This document shows, one piece after another, positions 8,123 through 16,614 of a stretch of 64,000 nucleotides of DNA. Under the pieces are notes generated by a model. The model was not told where the DNA came from and did no database searches. It saw nothing but the letters and a program-made list of their open reading frames with translations. A program made the position numbers and the translations under genes. Position 1 is the first letter of the stretch. Every line of letters starts with the position of its first letter. This stretch comes from RUG705 sp934101175 (GTDB lineage: Bacteria; Bacillota_I; Bacilli_A; RF39; UBA660): contig CAKOQC010000001.1 of the NCBI GenBank assembly GCA_934101175.1, forward strand, positions 316,350-380,349, read 5' to 3'.

Positions 8123-9826
8123 GTCATTATACCATTTGTTCGTTTCTGATAATGCATGTCCATAACATACTCCACCATTACATGCGGTTAAGGCATTAGT
8201 TGTTGTATAATCATCATAATATTTACTATCTGGTGCGCTACTAAAACCTGCATGATTACCTGTATTTGTGGCACCCCAACCCCATATTGTACTTTTGCCA
8301 CTGAAATATCCCATGACATATTCTTGTACTCCTCCTGACATATCATATATTCCTGTTATATTTCCTGTTGTACTTGCTACTTTTGTTAAATCTCTTGTAC
8401 TACTTTTCGTATTAGTGTTATATTCAAGTAAATATCCATCCCATGTATAATATCCATAATTAGTATATTGTGTTGGCAAAGTTTGATCTGTATATGTTTC
8501 GTATATTGGAGTTTCACCACCGACATTGCCACCACTTCTTCCAGTATATTTTGATGAAGAATTATTGATATATACTTCTCTATTTACCCCATATTTTGAA
8601 TGTGATAGATATGCTGCTGCTCCCCATTCTCTATTCTTCATCATATGACTATCTGCATTTGTTGTTATTCCGTATGTTGAGCCACCTAGTAACTGTGCTG
8701 TAGTGAATTGTACTGATACTTTTTGATATTTTAGTGATTGTACATCTGGTAATATTGTAGGACTATCTTCTGTGCCTGTTGTTTCAAATTTTCCTACCCA
8801 TATTCCTGATAGTTCTTCTCCTTCATCTCTTACTCCATCACTATCATTATCCCACCAGAATGCTGGGTGTGTTATATATTCTCCAACTTGTGTTCCTGTC
8901 GAAATTGAATTTTTATCTTCAAAAATTATATTTATTGTTTGTTCTTTACCATATTTATCGTTATCATCTATAGACCATATTTGATACTTGTATCTTGGTA
9001 TATATACGTAATATGCCAAAATATCGGCTTGATTTATTGTTACTCCGGGGTTAGCTTTATAATATGCTCTAGTCTGGGTACCACTTTCTTTTACTAATAC
9101 GGCATTTGCCCATTCTTGATTATCATAATCATACCAAGAAGTATCGGTACTAGATATTGTTTTTATTACTGTGCCATTTGATGTATCAAATATAATCGGT
9201 ATCATTCCATCATCAAGTACTGGTGCATTAGGTTTAACAGAATTATCAGCAACACAACTACCATTTAATGATAATGAAAATGACTGGTTCATTGTACTTG
9301 AACTTGTTTCTTTAGCATCTAACCATATCCATAAATAATATGTTTCTGTTACTGTAGCACTATATTCTTTACTACTAAGTAATTCTATTTTATCTCCAGT
9401 ACTCTTTCCATTAAAATTACCTGATGTGATAACATCTGTATCTTTATCAGTACCACTCGTATTTAAGATATACATCAAATTATTACTACTAGATAAATTA
9501 GCTGAAATACTTTTAATATCAAGCCATAAGTCCATATAAATAGTTTTACCGTCTTTATTAATCGTAGGCATTACTTTTACTTCTCTTTTAATATAGTTTG
9601 CTGTGGTATTATCATTAACTTCTGTTGGTATCAAATTAATTGTACCTGATGTGATATCTCCACCACCATCAGCTGCACAACTAAAATCACTTCCTATAGT
9701 GAAGTTTACTACTGTCTTTTGTTCTTCACTACTTCTCCATGATAAATATGCAAACGTAGTACCAATTATCAACATAATTAGTCCAAATATTACAATTAGT
9801 ATCAATATTTTCTTATTATTTTCCAT
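7964..9826 (-). CDS. anchored surface protein with hypervariable FGE/C-lectin-like C-terminus
   Basis: About 620 residues. The ATG at 9826 is chosen because AAGGAG lies just upstream. Residues 4-25 are a hydrophobic signal-anchor, followed by beta-rich extracellular segments. From about residue 260 the sequence has features of formylglycine-generating-enzyme/SUMF-like adhesins: YVYIPRYKY, an HPAFWWD segment, MMKNREWGAAAYL, and GIYDMSGGVQEYVMG. The tail ends in NANFVNA...RGG...GVF...GFRSSLVV, the layout of variable tails in diversity-generating retroelement targets. The last 159 bp are strikingly GC-rich compared with the rest of the gene. A second copy of this tail lies downstream, and an inverted-repeat-flanked promoter lies upstream. 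Ligand binding at the cell surface is inferred. Confidence 0.8.
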   Translation of the reverse strand: MENNKKILILIVIFGLIMLIIGTTFAYLSWRSSEEQKTVVNFTIGSDFSCAADGGGDITSGTINLIPTEVNDNTTANYIKREVKVMPTINKDGKTIYMDLWLDIKSISANLSSSNNLMYILNTSGTDKDTDVITSGNFNGKSTGDKIELLSSKEYSATVTETYYLWIWLDAKETSSSTMNQSFSLSLNGSCVADNSVKPNAPVLDDGMIPIIFDTSNGTVIKTISSTDTSWYDYDNQEWANAVLVKESGTQTRAYYKANPGVTINQADILAYYVYIPRYKYQIWSIDDNDKYGKEQTINIIFEDKNSISTGTQVGEYITHPAFWWDNDSDGVRDEGEELSGIWVGKFETTGTEDSPTILPDVQSLKYQKVSVQFTTAQLLGGSTYGITTNADSHMMKNREWGAAAYLSHSKYGVNREVYINNSSSKYTGRSGGNVGGETPIYETYTDQTLPTQYTNYGYYTWDGYLLEYNTNTKSSTRDLTKVASTTGNITGIYDMSGGVQEYVMGYFSGKSTIWGWGATNTGNHAGFSSAPDSKYYDDYTTTNALTACNGGVCYGHALSETNKWYNDNANFVNAAVSWYSRGGVYSGDSYGSGVFDRHTTMGNASTEIGFRSSLVVDGA

Positions 9827-9852
9827 ACATTTCTCCTTCAAAAAAAGTCCTC

Positions 9853-9865
9853 AAGCATTCTACTT
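9853..9865. repeat. left arm of 13-bp inverted repeat upstream of the surface gene
   Basis: AAGCATTCTACTT here is the exact reverse complement of AAGTAGAATGCTT at 10022-10034. With two mismatches the match extends to about 18 bp inward. It sits 27 bp upstream of the surface gene start codon, inside the expected leader. Confidence 0.85.
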
Positions 9866-9970
9866 GATAACATTTAAAAATAGTGATAAACCTTTGAAAA
9901 TATTGACTTTATTTAAAAAAATCAAAATATAAAAGTTAAAAATTTTTCTTACAAAATTTATCAATATATC

Positions 9971-9999
9971 TTGTACAATTCCTTTATTTATAGTATAAT
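9971..9999 (+). promoter_or_regulatory. sigma-A-type promoter pointing away from the surface gene
   Basis: TTGTAC at 9971-9976, a 17-bp spacer and TATAAT at 9994-9999 on the + strand. No + strand gene follows; the next gene is on the minus strand. The promoter lies between the two arms of the inverted repeat. Inversion would place the -10 at about 9893-9888 on the minus strand, giving a leader of about 55 nt to the ATG at 9826. Confidence 0.75.
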
Positions 10000-10021
10000 T
10001 TAACCATAATAGAAAGCTATA

Positions 10022-10034
10022 AAGTAGAATGCTT
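10022..10034. repeat. right arm of 13-bp inverted repeat
   Basis: AAGTAGAATGCTT, the exact reverse complement of 9853-9865. The arms enclose 156 bp containing one clear outward-pointing promoter. This arm lies inside its own small hairpin, with stem TATAAAG/CTTTATA and a 7-nt loop complementary to the core of the other arm. Confidence 0.85.
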
Positions 10035-10075
10035 TATAACTTTTTCTTTTATCAAAAAAATATATATTCATATTA

Positions 10076-10120
10076 AAAAGAACACCACTTTAAGTACTAA
10101 CAAAAAGTAGATGTTCTTTT
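10076..10120 (-). terminator. terminator after the GtrA gene
   Basis: AAAGAACAcCACTTT pairs with the AAAGT...TGTTCTTTT arm with one bulge; on the minus strand it ends in a T-run. It lies 18 bp beyond the stop of the GtrA-like gene. Confidence 0.6.
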
Positions 10121-10137
10121 ATAATTATTAAATAAAA

Positions 10138-10521
10138 TTATTTTTTCTCTATTATCAATTTTCTTGTTATAAAATTATAAACCATTACTATTGCTGTTGC
10201 AAATAATTTTACAATCATATAATAAATATTAAGTTTATTTATTCCTAAATACATTATTAGTTGATTAATTCCTAGTCCTACAACACTAAGTAAAACAAAG
10301 ATAACAAAATCTTTTAAAGTTTGCTTCTCTTTAGTACTAAATACCCACTTAGTACTTAAAATATAATTGAATATTACAGATACAGAAAATGAAATAACTG
10401 AAGAATACAATACTGGTATCTTTGCATATTCTGTTAAAACATATAATAAAGAATAATCTATTAAAAAAGCAATTCCCCCAACTACCCCAAACTTAAGTAT
10501 TTGCTTAATTAATTTATTCAT
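10138..10521 (-). CDS. GtrA-like membrane protein
   Basis: 127 residues with four hydrophobic segments and the GtrA pattern KFGVVGGIAFLIDY at the N-terminus. GtrA-family proteins are small membrane proteins that accompany GT2 glycosyltransferases and are thought to help move undecaprenyl-linked sugars across the membrane. The start codon overlaps the stop region of the upstream GT2 gene, so the two are translationally coupled. Assignment is by family pattern and context. Confidence 0.85.
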   Translation of the reverse strand: MNKLIKQILKFGVVGGIAFLIDYSLLYVLTEYAKIPVLYSSVISFSVSVIFNYILSTKWVFSTKEKQTLKDFVIFVLLSVVGLGINQLIMYLGINKLNIYYMIVKLFATAIVMVYNFITRKLIIEKK

Positions 10522-11447
10522 TACTTTTTCTCCAATCCAATTAAATATAATTCATATAATTGTTTATGTTTTTTAGTTATTACCTGTAAGATAATTCCTG
10601 TAATCCATAAAAGAATACTAACAAGTAATACAAAACATCCTACTATTAAAGATGGAAATCTAGGAACTAAACCAGTTTGATAATATTCTAAAAATACTGG
10701 TATCATAAATACTAAAGATATTAATATAAGTAATACTGATAATATATTAAAGAAGAAAGCTGGTTTATACTCTTTAAATAAAACAGCAATAGTCTTTAAT
10801 ACTTTAAATCCATCACTATAAGTATTTAACTTAGAAGCAGAACCCTTAGGTCTATCCCTATAAGTAACTGGTATTTCTACTAATTTAAAATTCTTATCAA
10901 CTGCATGAATAGTCATTTCTGTCTCTATTTCAAATCCTTTTGATAAAACAGGAAATCCTTTTACAAAATCATAACTAAATGCTCTATAACCAGTCATAAT
11001 ATCTTTAATATTATTTTTAAATAATTTATTTATTAAAAAACGTACTATTTTATTACCAAAATTATGAAATGGTCTTTTATTTTCTGTAAAATATGTAGAA
11101 GAAAGTCTATCTCCTATTACCATATCTGCTTTTTCTTCTAATATAAGATTACACATTTCTCTAGCATTTTCTTTAGGATATGTATCATCTCCATCTATCA
11201 TTAAATAACAATCAGCATCTATATCTTTAAACATTCTTCTAATAACATTACCTTTTCCTTGTTTATATTCATATCTTACTATTGCTCCTGCCTTCTTAGC
11301 AATCTTATCTGTTCCATCAGTAGAGTTATTATCATATACATAAATATCTGCTTCAGGTAATACTTCTTTATAGTCTTCTACTACTTTCTTAATAGTAATT
11401 GCTTCATTATAACATGGTATTAATACAGCAATTTTCTTCTTTTCCAT
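10521..11447 (-). CDS. GT2 glycosyltransferase (dolichol-phosphate mannosyltransferase-like)
   Basis: 308 residues. The N-terminal GT-A domain begins IAVLIPCYNEA and includes YDNNSTDGT and the metal-binding LMIDGDDTYP segment near residue 92. The C-terminal part has two membrane helices (about residues 233-255 and 265-292). This layout fits enzymes that transfer a sugar from a nucleotide donor to a polyprenyl phosphate. The overlapping GtrA gene supports a role in decorating a surface glycan. Confidence 0.9.
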   Translation of the reverse strand: MEKKKIAVLIPCYNEAITIKKVVEDYKEVLPEADIYVYDNNSTDGTDKIAKKAGAIVRYEYKQGKGNVIRRMFKDIDADCYLMIDGDDTYPKENAREMCNLILEEKADMVIGDRLSSTYFTENKRPFHNFGNKIVRFLINKLFKNNIKDIMTGYRAFSYDFVKGFPVLSKGFEIETEMTIHAVDKNFKLVEIPVTYRDRPKGSASKLNTYSDGFKVLKTIAVLFKEYKPAFFFNILSVLLILISLVFMIPVFLEYYQTGLVPRFPSLIVGCFVLLVSILLWITGIILQVITKKHKQLYELYLIGLEKK

Positions 11448-11534
11448 AATTATCTACACCTCTTAATTTAATTGTATCATTTTTCCTCCTTAAAATAAAG
11501 TTATTATGAGAAATATCTAATTTTATCAAGAAAA

Positions 11535-11562
11535 AACCACTCTTTGTATATAAAAAGTGATT
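11535..11562 (-). terminator. terminator after the phosphodiester glycosidase gene
   Basis: AATCACTTTTT and AAAGAGTGGTT pair (with G-U pairs) and on the minus strand the stem is followed by TTTTTTC. It begins at the gene's stop codon. Confidence 0.65.
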
Positions 11563-12586
11563 ATTTTTTTACAATAAATCCTGTTGCTATTGGTCTTGTT
11601 TGTTCTTGTTGATACCAATCTATTGGTCTATTAACTATTTTATTATTAATAACTAATACTGATGAATTGCCTCCATCTAAGTTAGCAGCATTATAAGCTC
11701 CATATTTTAGCATTATATCGCTAACATCTTTCATTGAAGCTCCCATAGAATCTACTCTTCTTCCATCTATTACTAAGAATAATACTATTCCATCTTGTCT
11801 TTGTCCTATAGCAGATCTAGGATGTATTCCGTATCCTCCATTACCTAATATATTAGAAGATTTTCCATTTACTATTAGAAATGGTCCAAATTCTAAGGCA
11901 TCTCTTACTCCCTTATTAATTGCTTCAGTAGCACTAACATATCCTAAGAATAGTTTATTATCATTAGTAAATCCTATAACTCCTTGACTACCACTACTTC
12001 CTTGTAATATCTTTCCATCTTTAATAATTATTCCTACTGCATTTCCTCCATTACCATTACCATCAGGATCTATAAATCCTCCTCCATTAATAGCAACTAC
12101 TGCATCATTTTCCATAGCCATATCTACTAAGTATTCTCCTTTAGTACCTAAATACTTAGAAGTAACTACATGTATCCTAGAAGGATCATATATAACTGCC
12201 ATATAAGCATCAAAATTATAACCTTCTACTTTAAAATATTTATAAATATCTCCTTTATTATGTTCTAATACTTGTTTATCATATTCATCTTTATATACAA
12301 TATCACTACTCTTAGTATCATTTATTTCTATCAAATCTGTTTTAGTATCTTCATCAGGAGGTATAACTCTATTTTCTGCTAATACTTTATTAATAGTATC
12401 TTCACTATAAAACCATTTAGCTAAGTATTGATGATTTAATGTTGTCATTGCTGTTGTTATCCAAAAATCTCTAAATCCATGCCAAGGTCCATATAATAAT
12501 GTAATTATCATCATACTAAAGCATATAAATATTATTCCTAATATTTTTAATGTTTTATATCTATCTTTCTTCTTAATCCGCTTCAT
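11561..12586 (-). CDS. phosphodiester glycosidase family (NAGPA-like) exoprotein
   Basis: 341 residues with one N-terminal membrane anchor (about residues 13-33) and a large extracellular domain. The family signatures AINGGGF, GIIIKDGKIL and NLDGGNSSVL are present in order. Members of this fold cleave sugar phosphodiesters or act in exopolysaccharide maturation. It overlaps the upstream gene by 14 bp, so the two are coupled. A cell-wall teichoic-type glycan is the likely substrate, but that is inferred from context only. Confidence 0.85.
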   Translation of the reverse strand: MKRIKKKDRYKTLKILGIIFICFSMMIITLLYGPWHGFRDFWITTAMTTLNHQYLAKWFYSEDTINKVLAENRVIPPDEDTKTDLIEINDTKSSDIVYKDEYDKQVLEHNKGDIYKYFKVEGYNFDAYMAVIYDPSRIHVVTSKYLGTKGEYLVDMAMENDAVVAINGGGFIDPDGNGNGGNAVGIIIKDGKILQGSSGSQGVIGFTNDNKLFLGYVSATEAINKGVRDALEFGPFLIVNGKSSNILGNGGYGIHPRSAIGQRQDGIVLFLVIDGRRVDSMGASMKDVSDIMLKYGAYNAANLDGGNSSVLVINNKIVNRPIDWYQQEQTRPIATGFIVKK

Positions 12587-13127
12587 TTAAATCTATTCCT
12601 TCATATTTTCCATCTTTATTATAATCTATATATTCTTTATATTCTATATTATATATATCTATATTTTTATTCATATAATCATTATAACCAGTAATTTTCT
12701 TATTATAATCTTTTATATCATATATATATAAGTTAATTAATTTTTCATATAATGTTTTATAACTATTACATATTTTATTTATATTTATATCATCATAAAT
12801 AATATTACATCTTCTATCTATATTATCTATATTTTTAGTAATATTATTCATAGTATCTGTATATTTATTTAATATTTCTATATAATCATTATGTTTATCT
12901 GTATAAGTTTCATAAAAGAAATCACTTGCTAATTCTATATATTCTTCTCTTATTTTATTATAGTTATCTACTTCTTTAGATAATTCATTATAATTATTCT
13001 TTATTGTTATTTTATTTTCTTCTTTTAATGTATTATCTTTTCTTATTTTAATATTTATTACTATTGCTCCTGATATTATTATTAATGATATAATTATTCC
13101 TATTATTATTCTCTTTTTTTTATTCAT
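12573..13127 (-). CDS. membrane-anchored coiled-coil protein with EF-hand-like loop
   Basis: 184 residues. A signal-anchor (about residues 5-26) is followed by a long Asn/Tyr-rich helical stalk. The C-terminus carries DYNKDGKYEGIDL, which matches the DxNxDGxxxxxD spacing of a calcium-binding EF-hand or dockerin loop. It overlaps the phosphodiester glycosidase gene by 14 bp, suggesting the two extracellular proteins are made together. The family is not recognised. Confidence 0.7.
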   Translation of the reverse strand: MNKKKRIIIGIIISLIIISGAIVINIKIRKDNTLKEENKITIKNNYNELSKEVDNYNKIREEYIELASDFFYETYTDKHNDYIEILNKYTDTMNNITKNIDNIDRRCNIIYDDININKICNSYKTLYEKLINLYIYDIKDYNKKITGYNDYMNKNIDIYNIEYKEYIDYNKDGKYEGIDLNEAD

Positions 13128-13210
13128 ACTACACTTCCTTTATTCTAGGAATAATTATATCATAGTTACTTCTTCTTGTAAATTGTAATTATGTTAGTTT
13201 TTTAAAGAAA

Positions 13211-13243
13211 AAGAATACTCTTCTTTTAAGGAATTGTATTCTT
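13211..13243 (-). terminator. terminator after the 50-aa small gene
   Basis: AAGAATAC pairs with GTATTCTT; on the minus strand the stem runs into TTTTTC. It overlaps the stop codon of the small gene at 13242. Confidence 0.7.
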
Positions 13244-13394
13244 ACATCATATCTTCTAAATCTTCTATCATTTTAGTTTTAGCTCTATTCATACTACGTA
13301 TCATTTTTCTAAAGTTACCACTTTTAATTTCTTGATATAATAGTGTTCCTCCTATACCAAGTCCTATTAAACATAAACTATTTTTCATTTTCAT
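13242..13394 (-). CDS. small membrane-associated protein, 50 aa
   Basis: The frame reads MKMKNSLCLIGLGIGG...EDLEDMM and has GGAGG spaced 8 nt from the ATG. A single Gly-rich hydrophobic helix (about residues 6-19) is followed by a basic then acidic amphipathic tail, a layout like YtxH-type small membrane proteins. It lies just after recD2 and ends at a terminator, which supports a real gene. Function unknown. Confidence 0.65.
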   Translation of the reverse strand: MKMKNSLCLIGLGIGGTLLYQEIKSGNFRKMIRSMNRAKTKMIEDLEDMM

Positions 13395-13428
13395 ATTTTC
13401 ATCCTCCAAAATTATTATTATCTATTTA

Positions 13429-15615
13429 TTAATTATTATACTTATTTTGGAGTAATTCTTTTAAAGTAGTTTTTCTATTTTCTACATAATCATTTTTTAT
13501 TCCATTAATAAAAGCACTAGGTTCTCCTACTAGGATTAGTTTTTCTTTAGCTCTAGTTATTGCTGTATATATTAGTTTATTATATAGCATTCTATTAAAT
13601 GATTTAGCAAAAGGCATTATTACCATTTTAAATTCTCCACCTTGTGATTTATGTACACTAATAGCATATCCATGGGTAATATTAATAAAGTCTTTTGGTG
13701 TATAAGTAACTCTATTTCCATCAAAATTAATAATTATCTCATTCTTCTTAGATTTAGCTCTATTCGCAGACACAATACTCTCTATATAACCCAAATCTCC
13801 ATTAGATACTGCATTATCTCCATCATTAACTAACTGTAATACCTTATCTCCTTCTCTCCATACTATTTCTCCTGATACTATTTCATTCTTTAAAGGACTC
13901 TCTGGATTCATAATTTTTTGTAATACTTTATTTAAACTATCTATTCCATTTTGTGTTTTATACATTGGAGCTAATACTTGAATATCTTTTACATCATATC
14001 CTTTATCTATTGCCTTTTTAACTATATCACTAATCATTGGTAATATACTATCACTAGAACACTCTATAAAGTTATAATCATCATACTTAGCTAAAAAATT
14101 CTCATTAAGATCTTTATTCTTTACTTCATAAGCTAAAGAAGTAATATAACTATCTTCAGTCTGTCTATATAATTGTTTTAATTTTACTACATCTAAACAA
14201 TCGGAATCTATTAAATCTTTTAATACCTGTCCTTGACTAACACTAGGTAACTGATAATAATCTCCTACTAAGATAATCTTTGCCTTATCGGTTATTCCTT
14301 TTAATAAACTAGCCATAAGTACTGTATCTATCATACTAGCTTCATCTACTATTACATAAGATTCTTTATTAGGACAATATTCATTAACCTGAAATTCATT
14401 CTTCTCTTTATCCCATCCTAAGTATTTATGTATTGTATAAGCTGGAAGTCCTGTTGTATCCATAAGTTTTCTAGCAGCTCTACCTGTTGGAGCTAATAAA
14501 GCTAACTTATCTTGTTTAAGTCCATTAATCTCTATTAGTAACTTAACTATACATTTAATTATTGTTGTCTTTCCTGTCCCAGGTCCTCCCGTTATAATAG
14601 TTAAATTATTATTAATAGCTTTCGAAATAGCATTCTTCTGAGATTCATCATAAGTTATCCCATTAACTAACTCTAATTGTTGTATTTTTAAATCTAACTT
14701 AGGTAATTTTCTTCTTTCTATATTATTTAATTGATATATTCTTCTAGCTATATAATTTTCATCTTCATATAATTCCCAAAGATAATATTTATCTTGTACT
14801 ATTACTATTTGATTTAATTTAGATAATTTAAGTAATATATAATTAAATAATTCATGTGATATATTATCTGTATTTTTAAGCATATAATTATACATCTCAT
14901 CAAAGTATAAGTATGTATCTCCCTGATTAAAAGTAATCATATTCATCATATCTACTGTCAAAGCCATTAATCTTCTCTCATCATTAAGTTCATATCCATT
15001 ATTTCTAGCTATCTTATCTATCTCATTAAATGAAATATCTATATCATCCATAATATCATAGATATTATTATTAATAATATCCAAGGTCTTATTATTATGT
15101 TTCTTCATTATAGTAATAGCATTCTTTGTACTAAATCCTAGTTTACTTAATTCAAGTACTATATGTGATGTCATTTGATATTCATTTAATACTTCTACTA
15201 TTTTATTTATTTTCTCTTTACTAAGTCTAGGTATTTCTAATAATCTATCTGGATCATTAACTATTATATTTATTGTATCCGTTCCTAATTTATTAACTAT
15301 CTTTTCTGCTGTTTTTTCTCCTATTGGAAATAAGTCTGATGATAGAAAGTCCACTATTTCTTCTTCTTTTGATGGCATTACTAATTCATAACTACTAACT
15401 TGAAATTGATTTCCATATTTATTATGACTAACAAATTCTCCTTGCATAAGGTATGTCATTTTATATTTAAGTTCATCAAATATTCCTGTAAATGTTATAA
15501 CTTTATTAATATATTCTGTCTGATCACTATCTTTTACTCTAAATAATCCTACTAAGTATCCATTACTAGTATTACTAAATATATCTTGAACATAAATTCC
15601 CTTTATATATGCCAT
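13429..15615 (-). CDS. recD2: RecD2-type ATP-dependent DNA helicase
   Basis: 728 residues, the usual RecD2 length. The N-terminal OB-like and helix-hairpin-helix regions precede the SF1B helicase core, with Walker A GGPGTGKTT (about residue 341), Walker B VIVDEASMID, and near the C-terminus HKSQGGEF and YTAITRAKEKL. RecD2 is a 5'-3' helicase of Bacillota without RecBC, involved in repair and replication-fork maintenance. No recB or recC partner is present, as expected. The start ATG at 15615 fits the family N-terminus. Confidence 0.95.
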   Translation of the reverse strand: MAYIKGIYVQDIFSNTSNGYLVGLFRVKDSDQTEYINKVITFTGIFDELKYKMTYLMQGEFVSHNKYGNQFQVSSYELVMPSKEEEIVDFLSSDLFPIGEKTAEKIVNKLGTDTINIIVNDPDRLLEIPRLSKEKINKIVEVLNEYQMTSHIVLELSKLGFSTKNAITIMKKHNNKTLDIINNNIYDIMDDIDISFNEIDKIARNNGYELNDERRLMALTVDMMNMITFNQGDTYLYFDEMYNYMLKNTDNISHELFNYILLKLSKLNQIVIVQDKYYLWELYEDENYIARRIYQLNNIERRKLPKLDLKIQQLELVNGITYDESQKNAISKAINNNLTIITGGPGTGKTTIIKCIVKLLIEINGLKQDKLALLAPTGRAARKLMDTTGLPAYTIHKYLGWDKEKNEFQVNEYCPNKESYVIVDEASMIDTVLMASLLKGITDKAKIILVGDYYQLPSVSQGQVLKDLIDSDCLDVVKLKQLYRQTEDSYITSLAYEVKNKDLNENFLAKYDDYNFIECSSDSILPMISDIVKKAIDKGYDVKDIQVLAPMYKTQNGIDSLNKVLQKIMNPESPLKNEIVSGEIVWREGDKVLQLVNDGDNAVSNGDLGYIESIVSANRAKSKKNEIIINFDGNRVTYTPKDFINITHGYAISVHKSQGGEFKMVIMPFAKSFNRMLYNKLIYTAITRAKEKLILVGEPSAFINGIKNDYVENRKTTLKELLQNKYNN

Positions 15616-15669
15616 AAATACACCTCACTACATATATCTATTTTATCATATTTTTTTCTATATCATATA

Positions 15670-15704
15670 AAGAAGTTCTTATTTCTTCTCAATAAGAACT
15701 TCTT
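15670..15704 (-). terminator. terminator overlapping the 3' end of the YihY gene
   Basis: A perfect 14-bp stem (AAGAAGTTCTTATT / AATAAGAACTTCTT) with a 7-nt loop. Its upstream arm encodes the last residues of the YihY-family protein and its loop side contains the stop codon region. Confidence 0.75.
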
Positions 15705-16614
15705 TCTCGGTCTTCTTCCCTTTTTTAATAGGCTTTTCTTCTTCTATTATCTTTTCTTTATCTTCACTTATAGTTACTTCTTCTTTATTTACCTGATCTT
15801 CTTTTCTAGATACATTTATTGCCATTCCTAAGACAAATATATATGATAAGAAGAATACCCATACCATCATTATTATTAATGATGATAAACTTCCATATAA
15901 GATATCATATCTAGCAAAGTTATTTAAATAGAAACTAAATACAAATGTTGCTAATGCCCATACTATTGTTGTAAATGCTGCTCCATATGTTGTTTCTTCA
16001 CTCTTAATATTTTTAGAAGGTGCCATAGTATATACTAATTTAATATTAAAGTATACTATTAACATTGTAAGTGGCCATTTAATAACATCAAATATTATTG
16101 TAAACTCATCTATAAAACCTTCAAATATTTTAGCTTTACTCATTAAAGATAAGATATTAGCACCAAATATTGGTACAACTATTAAGAATACAAATAAGAT
16201 TATAATTATTATAAGTAAGATAATTGAACTAATTCTTTTCTTAATCCAATCACTATTCTCTACTTTATATAGTGCATCTGAAGTATTAATTATTGCATAC
16301 GTACCATTAGAAGCTAAGATAAAAGCCATGATATTGAATACTCCAACGCTTCTATCAAAGCCTTTACCTGAAATAACTTCAATAATAATATCACTTGCTT
16401 GTTTAGGCATGATATTATTAACTAAATTAGCTACCATATCAATAGATATTCCAAAAGATGACGCTAATAATACTATTACTGTAAGTAAAGGTATTATTGC
16501 TAAGATAAGGTAAAAAGCAATATTAGCTGGTAATATTGCTAATTCCGGTTTCTTTAAAATATTTAATAATTTCTTTAAATACCCCTTAATTTTTTCTTTC
16601 ATCTTCATCCTCAT
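15679..16614 (-). CDS. YihY/BrkB-family inner membrane protein
   Basis: 311 residues with about six membrane segments and the family patterns LPANIAFYLILAIIP near the N-terminus and YGSLSSLIIMMVW near the last segments. The family was once called RNase BN but is now regarded as transport or envelope related. The Lys/Glu-rich tail of about 40 residues is probably disordered. The first ATG overlaps the stop of the GGDEF gene (TAATG); an ATG four codons later has a better spaced AGGATGAAG site. Confidence 0.85.
   Translation of the reverse strand: MRMKMKEKIKGYLKKLLNILKKPELAILPANIAFYLILAIIPLLTVIVLLASSFGISIDMVANLVNNIMPKQASDIIIEVISGKGFDRSVGVFNIMAFILASNGTYAIINTSDALYKVENSDWIKKRISSIILLIIIIILFVFLIVVPIFGANILSLMSKAKIFEGFIDEFTIIFDVIKWPLTMLIVYFNIKLVYTMAPSKNIKSEETTYGAAFTTIVWALATFVFSFYLNNFARYDILYGSLSSLIIMMVWVFFLSYIFVLGMAINVSRKEDQVNKEEVTISEDKEKIIEEEKPIKKGKKTEKEVLIEKK

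Noticed and set aside
7760..8178. Three overlapping ORFs (99, 72 and 76 aa) around the variable tail
   Set aside because: All are frame shadows of the GC-rich surface-protein tail and its spacer, with low-complexity or Arg/His-rich composition.
8268..9932. Several + strand ORFs opposite the surface protein gene
   Set aside because: Antisense shadows without ribosome sites or family resemblance.
11447..11500. Five-codon leader ORF with a perfect ribosome site before the GT2 gene
   Set aside because: The best -10 lies inside or after it, so it would probably not be transcribed; chance AGGAGG in AT-rich DNA is likely.
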